From Trichocoleus sp. (lineage in GTDB: Bacteria > Cyanobacteriota > Cyanobacteriia > Elainellales > Elainellaceae), in the NCBI GenBank assembly GCA_036702865.1, contig DATNQD010000087.1, positions 124,001-188,000 of the forward strand: DNA of 64,000 nucleotides. Direction: 5' to 3'. The position numbers and the translations under genes were made by a program. The notes below the pieces were generated by a model that worked only from the letters and a program-made list of their open reading frames with translations, had not been told where the DNA came from and searched no databases. Shown piece after piece: positions 9,827 through 19,652 of this stretch (the first letter of the stretch is position 1; each line of letters starts with the position of its first letter).

Positions 9827-11509
9827 ATGCTAACGGTTCTGTCTCTTCTTTCATTGGCACAAGTTGTGGTTCCGGCTTCAGCTTCTCCAGTTCCTTTTCC
9901 ACAAGCACAACCCTCGATCACCGCGCCAATTATTACAGCTCCCCTGCCTGCCACCCCTCAATCGATCGACATTGTGCAATCGCAGGAGGTTCGTCCGTTA
10001 CCGGGACAGCTTGACAATACGCCTGTCTTCAACAGCAACAGCCCGGAAGTTATTCAGTCTGAGGGAATTCTCCTTTCAACCTTTCCCACGACAGGAATGC
10101 AGGTGGCTGCCGCGCACCTCAACTATCCGTTTCAAGGACGGTTTGATGTCTTTGCTCACCACATCGCTAGAGGTATCACGCCTGACGATGTGCGAACCCT
10201 GTACCTAGGAATTCTGGTTTACAATCCAAGCAGCCAGCCGATCACACTCGATATTGCTCAGGCGGCAAGCTACCTTAGTCAAGATGCCCCATTTGTTGAT
10301 TTGCCAGCCTATGTCGCAAATCCGATGGGCACAGTTTATGCAGGACCCGGTAGCCGCACAACGAATGATGTTTTACGAGGGCAGCGACAGGCTAACTGGC
10401 CTACCCAGATCACAATTCCGCCAAAGCAGAACTACTTGCTCGTTAATGTACCGATTCCGCTTCGTCGCTTAACTGTGGCAACGGATGGTTCGCTGCCTCC
10501 GGGTTATATTATTCCAGGGCTGCCAACTCCCCCAATTCAAGCGAACAACCCCGAAGGAACAGGTCTGGCAGCAGAGGGTGCTGCTACTGGCAATGATGCA
10601 AATAGCAATGCTGCAAATAAGAATTCAACAGCAGCAACGACTAACCCGCTCCCGGTTCCCCTGCCAATTTCACCCCCAGTGCCAGACAACCGTCCGCTAC
10701 CTAGCAATGGACGAACCATTTTGATGCAGTTGAATAGCAGTGGTCCGGTGTATGTGGCAAGCCTGACAATGTATGCGCCTAGAACAACAAGCGGCACAGA
10801 ACGAGTACCAACGCTGCCAGAATGGGAAAATCTTTTAAGTACAAGGGGGCTATCGGGTCCACGCGATCGCGTTCCGACACCGCCGAATAGCCGCTATGTA
10901 GGTCGGTTTTACTACGGTCGAGTGGCAGGTGTTTCTCAAGGGGCACAGTGGTCAGCGACAGCAATTGATAACTCCAGTGTCAATTACTTGAGCATTCCCC
11001 AAGCTGGACGAGCGTTTTCCTATGTCTTAAGTACTGTCGATCGCAACACGTTTGGGACGGGTCAGGTGCAGAGTGCACCGATGCTAGTTCGCTACCCAGA
11101 TACCGCTTATCGGGCGCATGGAAACTATGGCGTTCAGTATAATGTATCACTCCCGTTAAGGAATAATACGGATTCAACTCAGCGAGTTGCGGTAATGATG
11201 CAAACACCAATGCAGAACGAATATCGCACCAATGAACTGCGCTTTCGCAATCCGCCCTTCGAGCAAGTGTTTTTCCGAGGAACAGTACGGGTTCAATTCA
11301 CAGATGACTTTGGTATTCCTCAAACTCGCTATATGCATCTAGTACAGCGGCGGGGACAAGAGGGACAACCCCTGATTCGCCTAACGATGCCTAGAGGCGC
11401 TCAGCGTCAAGTTGACCTGCAATTTATCTATCCACCTGATGCCACACCTCCTCAAGTCATCACAGTGCAAACCAGCGAAGACCGAAGTGTTGCTGACGCC
11501 AGTCAATAA
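9827..11509 (+). CDS. DUF3370 domain-containing exported protein
   Basis: The 560-residue protein has a hydrophobic signal peptide (about residues 1-20, ending at ASA-SP) and a proline-rich segment, then the DUF3370 domain known from cyanobacteria. Recognisable blocks are EVRPLPGQLDNTPVFNSNSP, LNYPFQGRFDVFAHHI and LYLGILVYNPS. A low-complexity insert rich in Ala, Asn and Thr (about residues 250-290) divides the domain. The second half holds many beta-rich stretches and a VNYLSIPQAGR motif. The family's role is unknown; export to the periplasm or cell surface is inferred. The gene stands alone between long intergenic regions. Confidence 0.82.
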   Translation: MLTVLSLLSLAQVVVPASASPVPFPQAQPSITAPIITAPLPATPQSIDIVQSQEVRPLPGQLDNTPVFNSNSPEVIQSEGILLSTFPTTGMQVAAAHLNYPFQGRFDVFAHHIARGITPDDVRTLYLGILVYNPSSQPITLDIAQAASYLSQDAPFVDLPAYVANPMGTVYAGPGSRTTNDVLRGQRQANWPTQITIPPKQNYLLVNVPIPLRRLTVATDGSLPPGYIIPGLPTPPIQANNPEGTGLAAEGAATGNDANSNAANKNSTAATTNPLPVPLPISPPVPDNRPLPSNGRTILMQLNSSGPVYVASLTMYAPRTTSGTERVPTLPEWENLLSTRGLSGPRDRVPTPPNSRYVGRFYYGRVAGVSQGAQWSATAIDNSSVNYLSIPQAGRAFSYVLSTVDRNTFGTGQVQSAPMLVRYPDTAYRAHGNYGVQYNVSLPLRNNTDSTQRVAVMMQTPMQNEYRTNELRFRNPPFEQVFFRGTVRVQFTDDFGIPQTRYMHLVQRRGQEGQPLIRLTMPRGAQRQVDLQFIYPPDATPPQVITVQTSEDRSVADASQ

Positions 11510-11855
11510 GCAGTCAAGGTCAGGAGACTAGCATAGAGCCAGGTATCGAAGTGTAAGAGTCAGTCTGCAGAGATTGACTTGCTTTTGTTTGCATATTGGT
11601 TTCAAGCATCGAAGAGCAATATTTACAGGTTTAGCGATCCCTACCAGCCTTAGGGCACCACGATCGAGTGAAGCCTTAAATTGGGTTGCTGTTTACTCTG
11701 CTCTCTGCTGCAATCTTTCTTAGCTGCCTCTCAGTTGCAGAGGCGAATTTAGACTTATCCTTATCTTTTCTTCCTCATTGTCCGGAATATTACAAACTTA
11801 ATGTGAAGGAACGTTTATATATAAAGACTAGGTTAATTTTTTATTGGTTAGAGTT
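11510..11855. other. Intergenic stretch after the DUF3370 gene
   Basis: There is no convincing gene here. A frame opening with TTG at 11686 encodes a hydrophobic leader but overlaps the better-supported ATG frame at 11856. A TATATA box at 11816-11821 could be the -10 element of that downstream frame. Confidence 0.35.
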
Positions 11856-11993
11856 ATGGAAACCTCGAGAGGCGAAAAGCTATTTGCAGCAGTTCTCACC
11901 TTACTTACGGTTGGGTCAGTTATTTCGTTAACTTATTTTTTGGTTGCAGCAGCCCCACCTCCGACAACAACTGAGGTTCGATCGCAGCAATAA
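11856..11993 (+). CDS. Possible 45-residue single-span membrane protein
   Basis: An ATG opens a 45-codon frame with a charged start (METSRGEK), one membrane helix (about residues 9-32) and a short Pro/Thr-rich tail ending in SQQ. The composition is that of a real small membrane protein. A TATATA box lies about 35 bases upstream. The ribosome binding site is weak. I do not recognise a family, and a competing TTG-initiated frame overlaps it, so the call is tentative. Confidence 0.4.
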   Translation: METSRGEKLFAAVLTLLTVGSVISLTYFLVAAAPPPTTTEVRSQQ

Positions 11994-12152
11994 CAATCAT
12001 TTCAAGTGAGAATGCCTAGCAGCAGGACGGTGCTGGAGCCAAAATGTTCGATTGTGGGCGCAAAATTTATGGTGGACGCTAGTCTATTAGACTGTTAGCG
12101 CTATTGCTGCTGTGTCCCTAAGCAGTAACTTTTTATATTTACACGTTATTTT

Positions 12153-13145
12153 CTATAGATTTTCCTTATCGAATGGACTGCTAAGAGCACGATCGCCCTT
12201 TCCCTCCATATCAAGTCTTCTCAGCCGCAGCCGAGTCTCTTCAAGTAAGCGACGATTTGCAGCCAGGAGATCCGCAACCAAGCCAAACATCCAAAGCTGA
12301 AAACCAATCAAAATCAGAACGGCTGCCAGAATGAGGCTTGGAGCACGCGATCGGGTTGGATCGACAAACCAGAACAGCAGCAGCCAGCGCAGCCCCAATA
12401 GTAAGCCCAGCCCTAGAGGTACTGTGCCTAAACAGGCAAAGAAGCGCAGCGGCTTATAAAGCATGAAAATCCGCAAGATCGTAAAGGTCGATCGCATCAC
12501 ATAAGACGGAATGCTTTTGACCAGGCGCGATCGGCGTAAGTTAGGATTAGTGCGAATTGGCACAGAGGCAACTGCCATGCCCTTTTGCCCTGCCTGAATA
12601 ATGGTTTCAAGTGTGTAGGTGTAGCTGTTAAAGACGTTTAGCTGCATTGCCACTTCGCGGCTAAAAGCGCGAAAACCGCTGGGAGCATCAGGAATATTGG
12701 TATTGCTGGCAAGCCGCACCATGCTACTGCCTAAGTTTTGCAGCAGTTTTTTGATGGTCGAGAAATGCTTAGTTTGCCAGATCGGTCTGGCACCGATCAC
12801 CATGTCTGCTCGTCCTAGCAGAATTGGCTGAATTAGATTGGGGATGTCTGCGGCACAGTATTGATTATCTGCATCAGTGTTGACAATGATATCGGCTCCC
12901 GCTTTGAGACTGGCTTCCAGTCCTGCCATAAATGCCTTTGCCAAGCCCTGATTGCTCGTAAAGCTGACAATGTGATCAACGCCACAGGATTTTGCCACCT
13001 CCACCGTACGATCAGTGCTGCCGTCGTTGATGATCAGCCATTCGATCGAATCAATTCCAGGCAGATGGCGCGGCAATTCAGAGAGAGTGAGTCCGAGAGT
13101 ACGCTCTTCGTTGTAACAGGGAATTTGAATAATTAGTTTAGTCAT
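12153..13145 (-). CDS. Glycosyltransferase family 2, dolichyl-phosphate-mannose-synthase type
   Basis: The 330-residue enzyme should move a sugar from a nucleotide donor to a polyprenyl-phosphate or lipid acceptor at the membrane. The GT-A fold shows IPCYNEE at the N terminus, INDGSTD, and the metal-binding NTDADNQY (DxD-like) around residue 90; the catalytic domain ends near residue 220. Two C-terminal membrane helices follow (about residues 235-260 and 270-295). I chose the ATG at 13145, which starts directly at MTKLIIQIPCYNEE, over an upstream ATG at 13166. It is a single gene with no neighbouring pathway genes, so the acceptor is unknown. Confidence 0.9.
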   Translation of the reverse strand: MTKLIIQIPCYNEERTLGLTLSELPRHLPGIDSIEWLIINDGSTDRTVEVAKSCGVDHIVSFTSNQGLAKAFMAGLEASLKAGADIIVNTDADNQYCAADIPNLIQPILLGRADMVIGARPIWQTKHFSTIKKLLQNLGSSMVRLASNTNIPDAPSGFRAFSREVAMQLNVFNSYTYTLETIIQAGQKGMAVASVPIRTNPNLRRSRLVKSIPSYVMRSTFTILRIFMLYKPLRFFACLGTVPLGLGLLLGLRWLLLFWFVDPTRSRAPSLILAAVLILIGFQLWMFGLVADLLAANRRLLEETRLRLRRLDMEGKGDRALSSPFDKENL

Positions 13146-13274
13146 GGGAAGCGGCAAGCAGCACAAGCCTTAGCTTTATCACAAAGACAGATTAGAGAGC
13201 CGATCGGGTTCCGCTCATGCCTCCGTGCTGCATTGTAGTGGGTAATGGGTCACGAATCATCCGGGGATGAGAAC

Positions 13275-14303
13275 CTAGCCGTTACCGCTCCAGAAGGTTA
13301 GATCAAGAGAAGCCTGCACGGTGGGGTTAGCATCAATAATGCCGTATTGAGCCATCAAATCCGTTGTTTTTTGCCACTGCTCTGTCGAAATTGTGCCTAA
13401 CTGGGTTTCGGGAATGCCGCGCAAGATATACTCTTTCACCAGTTCCAGCGATTTTTGCTGATAATCTACATCAGTGTATTTGCTGCCCGGTTCAGCATAT
13501 TTCTCAGCAATCAGTTTCGCAGTTCCAGGCACATCTGCTAAAGCACTCTGCCATCCGGCAAAGCTGGCAGCCAAAAATGCTTTAACCTGTTCAGGATGCT
13601 GTTGTAGTAGGGCATCTGTCGTAAAAAACACCTGAGCATAAGCTTTATAGCCATATTGATCCATCGGCAGCAGAATTGGAGCTTGACCCACTTTTTGCTC
13701 GAAGGCGATCGGCTCATCCACGGCATAGCACTGAACGGCAGCAAGTTCACCGCTGATCAACCGTTCAACCTTGTTTTCGTAGGGAATTTCAATCACCTCA
13801 ATATCATTTGGCTGAATGCCATTCACACCCTTCACCAGTTCCATGACCTTGACGCCATCAGCGTGGATTCCCACCTGCTTGCCAACGAGATCGTTCAAGC
13901 TGCTGATACCGCTATCGGGCATTGTCATGAGGGCATAGGGAGATGCCTGAAACATGGTGGCGATCGCCTTCAGAGGTACCCCTTTTGCCTGAGCTTCCAA
14001 AATCAGGTTTTGCTCGGAGCAGCCAATCATCATTGGTTTTGCTGCCACTTCATCCGGAACTATCATGTCTGATTCCCAGGGCTTGATCGCCACTTCCAGC
14101 CCTTTTTCTTTGTAGAGCCCTAAATGATCGGCTAACAGCAATCCAGCAAATTGAACATTGTATTTCCAGTCAAGCTGCATGGTTATGGGCATGATGTCTG
14201 CCGCACGCGAGGGTGAGGATTTAAACAGCCCCAATCCTGTTGCCAGCGCAGCCGTTCCAAAAAGTCCAGAGTATTGCAGAAGCGATCGACGGTTCATTCC
14301 CAT
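13275..14303 (-). CDS. ABC transporter substrate-binding protein, NMT1/ThiY-like
   Basis: The 342-residue protein resembles the NMT1/THI5-like binding proteins that capture thiamine-pyrimidine precursors or related compounds. A twin-arginine-like leader (NRRSLLQ at residues 4-10, then a hydrophobic stretch ending SRAAD) indicates export. The mature part starts MQLDWKYNVQFAGLLLADHLGLYKEKG in two family blocks (LDWKYN and GLYKEKGLEV), with the ligand-cleft block MIGCSEQNLILEAQAKG. No permease or ATPase gene lies nearby, so it either works with a distant transporter or is a remnant of one. Ligand specificity cannot be settled from sequence. Confidence 0.85.
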   Translation of the reverse strand: MGMNRRSLLQYSGLFGTAALATGLGLFKSSPSRAADIMPITMQLDWKYNVQFAGLLLADHLGLYKEKGLEVAIKPWESDMIVPDEVAAKPMMIGCSEQNLILEAQAKGVPLKAIATMFQASPYALMTMPDSGISSLNDLVGKQVGIHADGVKVMELVKGVNGIQPNDIEVIEIPYENKVERLISGELAAVQCYAVDEPIAFEQKVGQAPILLPMDQYGYKAYAQVFFTTDALLQQHPEQVKAFLAASFAGWQSALADVPGTAKLIAEKYAEPGSKYTDVDYQQKSLELVKEYILRGIPETQLGTISTEQWQKTTDLMAQYGIIDANPTVQASLDLTFWSGNG

Positions 14304-14478
14304 GGGTAGATCCTAAGCAGAGTTAATGCATCATTTAAGAAATTTTATTATCAGCAGCAAAGGGAATCGAGAAAGTAGCTCATTTGACTTTAACCTCCTC
14401 GACTTTAAGCCCAAAGACAGGCACTTTGTCCATTTCTCCGGTCTAGGCTGAGGATGAAACGGATTGGAGGTTTCAGAT

Positions 14479-14661
14479 ATGGCAATTGGTTCTCATGCAG
14501 ACAAACCCGAAATTGAAGGCAAGCTGCCTCCTGAGGTGGAAGCACAGCGCGATTTACTTGCCAATCCTGCTATTGATCCAAGGGAGCTACTGCCTGAAGA
14601 AAACGACCCAATGTTGGCAAAACCGCCGATCGAACCACCCCACCCAGCAGAGGGGAAATAG
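14479..14661 (+). CDS. Small hydrophilic acidic protein, 60 residues
   Basis: A 60-residue frame rich in Pro, Glu and Ala with no membrane segment; it looks largely disordered. The ATG at 14479 has a strong ribosome binding site, GGAGG at 14466-14470, eight bases upstream, which favours it over a TTG at 14464. I do not recognise a named family. It stands alone, upstream of a dispersed repeat and hemE. Confidence 0.65.
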   Translation: MAIGSHADKPEIEGKLPPEVEAQRDLLANPAIDPRELLPEENDPMLAKPPIEPPHPAEGK

Positions 14662-14720
14662 CAGCGGTCATTTTGACTCTTCGTTAGAGGCTTTTCAATT
14701 GACAGGTTACGCCTTGTCTT

Positions 14721-14760
14721 GCTTCTTAAATTCCCAACTCTGGGGGACTTTAAGTTTTTA
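14721..14760. repeat. Dispersed short palindromic repeat, copy 2
   Basis: This carries a TTCCCAACTCTGGGGGA core followed by a TTTAAG tail, resembling the copies near 161 and 44,406. It is followed by an AAGTTTTTAAACTT palindrome that could form a weak hairpin after the 60-residue gene. Confidence 0.35.
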
Positions 14761-14837
14761 AACTTATCCCCTCTCTCCTCATTTCTGTCATCAAACTCCC
14801 TGCTTCTACTACCAGCCGCCTTAATTTTTGTAACGGT

Positions 14838-14879
14838 TTACCGAGCTACCCCTCAAGGGGGGTGATCCCTGAATGGTAA
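14838..14879 (+). promoter_or_regulatory. Structured leader upstream of hemE
   Basis: Nested inverted repeats lie 48 bases before the hemE start: an outer TTACC/GGTAA pair (14838-14842 with 14875-14879) encloses an inner ACCCC/GGGGT hairpin. There is no T run, so it is not an intrinsic terminator. It does not match a riboswitch class I know. Confidence 0.3.
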
Positions 14880-14926
14880 GCTAACAGACGTGCCGAACGA
14901 TCGAGTTTTAAAAAAGTGGAGTTAAG

Positions 14927-15988
14927 ATGACCGGATCACAACAGGTTCCTTATCTGCTTCGGGCTGCGCGGGGTGAAGCGTTAGATCGTCCACCCGTGTG
15001 GATGATGCGCCAAGCAGGACGCTATATGAAAGCTTATCGGGATCTGCGCGACAAGTATCCGTCATTCCGGGAGCGATCGGAGATCCCTGAAGTGGCGATC
15101 GAGGTGTCACTACAACCGTGGAAAGCATTTCAGCCAGACGGTGTGATCCTGTTTTCGGACATTGTGACTCCGCTGCCGGGTCTTGGCATTGACATGGATA
15201 TTGCAGAGGGCAAAGGTCCAATTATTCATGCGCCAATCCGGACTCAGGCACAGGTCGATCAATTACATCCACTAGAGCCAGCAGAGTCTTTACCTTTCAT
15301 CAAACCGATTCTGCAAACGCTGCGGCAAGAAGTTGGCAATCAGTCTACGGTGTTGGGTTTTGTGGGCGCACCTTGGACGCTGGCGGCTTATGCAGTGGAA
15401 GGCAAAGGCTCGAAAGACTATTCCGTAATCAAGGGCATGGCATTCTCGGAACCAGCTATGCTGCATCAACTCCTGAGCAAATTGTCTGATGCGATCGCGA
15501 CCTACGTTTGCTACCAGATTGACTGCGGCGCACAGGTCGTGCAGATGTTTGACTCCTGGGCAGGTCAACTTAGCCCTCAAGACTATGAGACTTTTGCGCT
15601 GCCTTATCAAAAGCAGGTTTTCCAGAAGGTCAGACAAACTCATCCTGATACACCGCTCATCCTGCTAGTTAGCGGCAGTGCAGGCTTACTGGAACGGATG
15701 GCACAGGCAGAACCCGATATCGTTACCGTCGATTGGACAGTGGATATGGCAGATGCGCGTCGCCGCCTTGGTTCCCAGATGCATGTTCAGGGCAACCTCG
15801 ATCCGGGCGTGCTGTTTGGCTCGAAGGCATTTATCCGCGATCGAATCCTCGACACAATCCGCAAGGCAGGTAACCGGGGGCATATCCTCAATCTGGGTCA
15901 TGGTGTTCTGCCCAATACGCCTGAAGAGAATGTTGCTTTCTTCTTTGAGACAGCGAAACAGGCAGATCAGCTTCTAGTCCATGCCTAG
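14927..15988 (+). CDS. hemE: Uroporphyrinogen decarboxylase
   Basis: HemE removes four carboxyl groups from uroporphyrinogen III to give coproporphyrinogen III, on the common route to heme, chlorophyll and bilins. The 353-residue protein has both family signatures: [14 protein letters not shown] at residues 21-34 and [16 protein letters not shown] near residue 145. The aspartate of [12 protein letters not shown], which holds the substrate pyrroles, is present. The start is preceded by GGAG. The gene is monocistronic, followed by an epimerase-like gene on the same strand after about 160 bases. Confidence 0.97.
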   Translation: MTGSQQVPYLLRAARGEALDRPPVWMMRQAGRYMKAYRDLRDKYPSFRERSEIPEVAIEVSLQPWKAFQPDGVILFSDIVTPLPGLGIDMDIAEGKGPIIHAPIRTQAQVDQLHPLEPAESLPFIKPILQTLRQEVGNQSTVLGFVGAPWTLAAYAVEGKGSKDYSVIKGMAFSEPAMLHQLLSKLSDAIATYVCYQIDCGAQVVQMFDSWAGQLSPQDYETFALPYQKQVFQKVRQTHPDTPLILLVSGSAGLLERMAQAEPDIVTVDWTVDMADARRRLGSQMHVQGNLDPGVLFGSKAFIRDRILDTIRKAGNRGHILNLGHGVLPNTPEENVAFFFETAKQADQLLVHA

Positions 15989-16145
15989 TTAGATTCTGGA
16001 ATTGGGGAATGATTTGAGAAACTTGTTCGGGGGATGCCTCGACATCGTATAGTAGGCTTTCAGGTTTTTGATCGAGCCGCTTGGAGCAGAGCGATCGTTC
16101 TAATTGCCTTCTTGCCCGACCTCTCGTTCCCCTTTTCCAACCCCC

Positions 16146-17105
16146 ATGACGGTTAAACGAATTTTTATTACTGGTGCTAGTGGCTGCATTGGGCATTACC
16201 TGGCAGAACTGCTGATTCAGCAAACCTCGCACGATCTGTTTTTTCTCGTTCGTGACCCGAAAAAGCTCAAGTTTAACTACAACGCCCGTCCGGGAATCAC
16301 GTTACTTGAAGGCGATATGCGGCAGATCGATCAGTTTGCTGACCTGCTCAAGACGATCGACTGCGCGATTTTGGCAGCAACTTCCTGGGGTGGGGCGAGT
16401 GAAGTTCATGATGTCAACGTGCTGAAGACGATTCGATTGATGAATCTGCTTGATCCAGCAGTGTGTGAGCAGGTGCTGTATTTTTCCACCGCCAGCATTC
16501 TCGATCGCCAAAACAAGCCCCTCAAACAAGCAGGCGAACTGGGTACGGATTACATTAAGTCGAAGTACAACTGCTATTCACAGCTACCCAGATTACCGAT
16601 CGCCTCCAAAATCACCACGCTATTCCCAACGCTTGTGTTTGGTGGAGATGACCAAAAGCCGCTTTCCCATCTCACCTCTGGGATTAAAGAAGTCCTGCGC
16701 TACGCCGACTTAATTCGCTTCTTCAAAGCAGATGGTGGGTTCCATTTCCTCCATGCTCAAGACATTGCTCAAGTCGTTGTGCATTTGGTTGATCAGCCGC
16801 CGCAACTGGGGGAATCGCGGAATGTTGTGTTGGGCAATGAGGCAACGACCGTCAATCAAGCGGTTGAAGAAGTCTGTCGCTATTTGAATAAGCGAATCTT
16901 CTTTCGGATTCCACTCTCGATCCAACTGGCAAACTTCTTCATTGCCCTATTTCGGATTCAGATGGCAGCCTGGGATCGGTTCTGCCTCGACTACCGCCAT
17001 TTCACCTATCAAAATCCAACAAGTCCAGCCACGTTCGGCTTACCCGTTTACTGTCACTCGCTCCAGGATGTGCTGAAGGTGAGCAGCGTCCCAACTCCAC
17101 ATTAA
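16146..17105 (+). CDS. NAD-dependent epimerase/dehydratase-like protein
   Basis: The 319-residue protein is an extended short-chain dehydrogenase. It has the nucleotide-binding GASGCIGHYLAELL at the N terminus, an acidic residue after the second strand region (EGDMRQ), and the catalytic-type YxxxK as YIKSK at residues 136-140. The substrate region is distinctive for cyanobacterial NAD(P)-dependent oxidoreductases of unknown substrate. The ATG at 16146 lies directly before the Rossmann strand; a longer frame from 16104 adds only 14 low-complexity residues. It converges with ppk1, 25 bases away. Confidence 0.85.
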   Translation: MTVKRIFITGASGCIGHYLAELLIQQTSHDLFFLVRDPKKLKFNYNARPGITLLEGDMRQIDQFADLLKTIDCAILAATSWGGASEVHDVNVLKTIRLMNLLDPAVCEQVLYFSTASILDRQNKPLKQAGELGTDYIKSKYNCYSQLPRLPIASKITTLFPTLVFGGDDQKPLSHLTSGIKEVLRYADLIRFFKADGGFHFLHAQDIAQVVVHLVDQPPQLGESRNVVLGNEATTVNQAVEEVCRYLNKRIFFRIPLSIQLANFFIALFRIQMAAWDRFCLDYRHFTYQNPTSPATFGLPVYCHSLQDVLKVSSVPTPH

Positions 17106-17130
17106 TCGCTTTAAGCGCTTCTACCGCCTG

Positions 17131-19371
17131 CTAGAGCCCTTGTGCTGCCATCTCCATAAAGATAGTCTGCGAGTCTCGTTCTTCAGTGATCGATCGCGGG
17201 CGACGTTGGCTGTAATGCCCGTTTGCTTGTAAATCCCAGGCGTGGCGATTGTCTGCAAGCAGGATGCCCAGAATCTCCTGAAGATCTTTGACAAGGGAAG
17301 GGGCTTCAATGGGCACAACGGCTTCAACCCGACGGCTGAGGTTACGTGTCATCCAATCAGCACTGCCAATATAGATTTCCTCCTGTCCGCTGTTGTGAAA
17401 GTAAAAGATGCGCGAGTGCTCTAGATACCGCCCAACAATGCTCATTACCTGGATATTCTCGCTGATACCGGGCACCCCCGGACGCAAACAGCAGACCCCT
17501 CTCACAATTAAATCGATCTTGACACCTGCCTGCGACGCTTCATAAAGCGTTTTGATAATTTGTGGGTCAACAAGGGCATTCATTTTGGCAACAATGCGTC
17601 CATGCTGCCCATTTTGCGAATGGTCAATTTCGCGCCGAATCAGATGAATGAATCGATCGCGCATATTCACTGGAGCCACCAACAATTTGCGGTAGGACTG
17701 CTGTCGAGAATATCCGGTCAGGTAATTAAACAAATCAGTCAGGTCTGCACCTAGCTCCTCACGACAGCTAAACAGCCCTAAATCAGTGTAGATACGAGCC
17801 GTTTTATGGTTGTAATTGCCTGTGCCAATGTGAACGTAGCGACGAATTCGGGTTTCTTGCGAGGAAGTTCCACTACTGGATTCACGCCTGACAACCAACA
17901 CAACTTTCGTATGGGTCTTCAATCCCACCAACCCATACACGACATGCACCCCCGACTGCTCCAGCTTTCTTGCCCAGGTAATATTATTTTCTTCGTCGAA
18001 TCGAGCTTTTAGCTCAACCAGGACTGCAACTTGTTTCCCGTTTTCCGCAGCATTAATCAAGGCATTGACGATCGGAGAATCGCCCGTCGTGCGATATAGG
18101 GTCATTTTGATTGCCAGCACACCAGGATCAGTCGCCGCTGCTGCAATGAACTGCTGCACTGAGGAACCAAAGGAATAATAGGGGTGATGCAGCAACAAAT
18201 CCTGCTGTCGAATCACCGAAAATATATCTTCTCGATCGTCTTTATCCCTGAATGGCTCGTTGCTAGAAGGATCACTGACCGATCGCAAGCGAGGTAGCGT
18301 GACCGGATTCCAGGCAGGATCTTTCAGTTCTGGTAAAGGCAATCCAATCAAGGTCATTAAATCACCGAGACAAATTAATCCCTCAGTTTCATAAATATCA
18401 TGTTCAGTTAGTTCCAGTTCTTCCATCAGCATATGACGGATAATTTCTGGAGCAGCAGACTGAATCTCTATCCGTACCGCGGTCTCACTGAGTCTGCGCT
18501 TACGGAGTTCTTGCTCGATCGCCTGCAACAAATCATCTGCCTCGTCTTCCTCGACATCCAGATCTGCATCGCGGGTAATGCGAAACAAGTAGTATTCCAG
18601 AATGTCCATTCCCGGAAATAGCGTTGCCAGATTATGAGCGATTACCTGCTCTAACGGTGTGCCTGTCCAAATTGTGGGACGATCGCCTCGCTGCACTTGA
18701 AGATGCTCTGGCAGTTCAACAAATCGCGGCAGAACGTTTGGCACTTTCACCCTAGCAAAATGTTCCTCTCCAGTTTCTATATCTCGCACCACAACCGCCA
18801 AATTGAGGCTGAGGTTGGAAATATAGGGGAAGGGATGACTTGGATCGATTGCCAGCGGAGTCAGAACGGGAAAGATTTGCTCGTCAAAATATTGCTGTAG
18901 ATAAAGCCGCTGTTCCTGGTTGAGATCGAGATAATCCCAGAGATAAATGCCTTTTGCAGCAAGCTGAGGACGCAGAGCCTCCTGAAAATGACGGTGCTGC
19001 TGAATGACCAGGGGACGGAGCCGTTGGGCAACCAGTTCTAGCTGTTCTTGTGCCGTCCGTCCATCAGGCGATCGTTTGCTCACAGCTGCCTCAACCTGCT
19101 GCTTCAAAGCCGCAACGCGCACCATAAAAAACTCATCTAAATTAGAGCTAAAGATCGCCATGAACTTAAGCCGCTCTAACAAAGGAGTGCGCGGATCGAT
19201 CGCCTCATGCAGCACCCGATTGTTAAACTCGATCCAGCTTAATTCGCGATTGAAGTAATATTCGGGGTCAGTCAGATCAGTTTGAGCTGGAGCGATCAGT
19301 GGAGAAGTGGGTTCAACATTTGCAGGTGAAGTGATCTGAGGTTGAGATGCTGCCTTTTTGGGTCGCGTCAT
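17131..19371 (-). CDS. ppk1: Polyphosphate kinase 1
   Basis: Ppk1 makes inorganic polyphosphate from ATP, a phosphate and energy store in cyanobacteria. The 746-residue protein has the N-terminal domain (YFNRELSWIEFNNRVLHEA), the long helical H domain, and two phospholipase-D-like C domains. The phosphorylated histidine lies in the HIGTGNYNHKTARIYTDLG block, and the second conserved histidine region is GSADWMTRNLSRRVE. I chose the ATG at 19371 (MTRPKKAAS); an upstream start at 19410 adds 13 residues. Confidence 0.96.
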   Translation of the reverse strand: MTRPKKAASQPQITSPANVEPTSPLIAPAQTDLTDPEYYFNRELSWIEFNNRVLHEAIDPRTPLLERLKFMAIFSSNLDEFFMVRVAALKQQVEAAVSKRSPDGRTAQEQLELVAQRLRPLVIQQHRHFQEALRPQLAAKGIYLWDYLDLNQEQRLYLQQYFDEQIFPVLTPLAIDPSHPFPYISNLSLNLAVVVRDIETGEEHFARVKVPNVLPRFVELPEHLQVQRGDRPTIWTGTPLEQVIAHNLATLFPGMDILEYYLFRITRDADLDVEEDEADDLLQAIEQELRKRRLSETAVRIEIQSAAPEIIRHMLMEELELTEHDIYETEGLICLGDLMTLIGLPLPELKDPAWNPVTLPRLRSVSDPSSNEPFRDKDDREDIFSVIRQQDLLLHHPYYSFGSSVQQFIAAAATDPGVLAIKMTLYRTTGDSPIVNALINAAENGKQVAVLVELKARFDEENNITWARKLEQSGVHVVYGLVGLKTHTKVVLVVRRESSSGTSSQETRIRRYVHIGTGNYNHKTARIYTDLGLFSCREELGADLTDLFNYLTGYSRQQSYRKLLVAPVNMRDRFIHLIRREIDHSQNGQHGRIVAKMNALVDPQIIKTLYEASQAGVKIDLIVRGVCCLRPGVPGISENIQVMSIVGRYLEHSRIFYFHNSGQEEIYIGSADWMTRNLSRRVEAVVPIEAPSLVKDLQEILGILLADNRHAWDLQANGHYSQRRPRSITEERDSQTIFMEMAAQGL

Positions 19372-19539
19372 AAGCAAAGAAGGTAGAGGGTGAGGACAAG
19401 AGACACACAACTTACTGGTAATGCAGAATTGCGTAATAAACCTGATTTCCTGATTCTAGAAAGATTGTTTTGATCGATCGTCTAGCCCCTGCTATAGATT
19501 TCCCACCTACCCTCCATTTTGAGCCGGAATTCAGCGATG

Positions 19540-19569
19540 AAAAAATGGAGGCTTGATCACTCAACCTCC
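19540..19569 (-). terminator. Rho-independent terminator of vipp1
   Basis: On the minus strand a stem GGAGG-TTGA / TCAA-CCTCC with one bulged base and a four-base loop is followed by ATTTTTT. It sits about 85 bases beyond the stop of the Vipp1 gene and before ppk1. Confidence 0.75.
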
Positions 19570-19652
19570 AAATTAATATTCGGTATTGCCTGAACAGCCG
19601 CAAGGAAACTAGCTTCTCTAATGGGCTAGTGGCATCCAGGCAGAAAACAAGC

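Noticed and set aside
11686-11931. TTG-initiated 81-codon frame with a hydrophobic start
   Set aside because: Rare start, no ribosome binding site, and overlap with a better ATG frame; kept only as a note.
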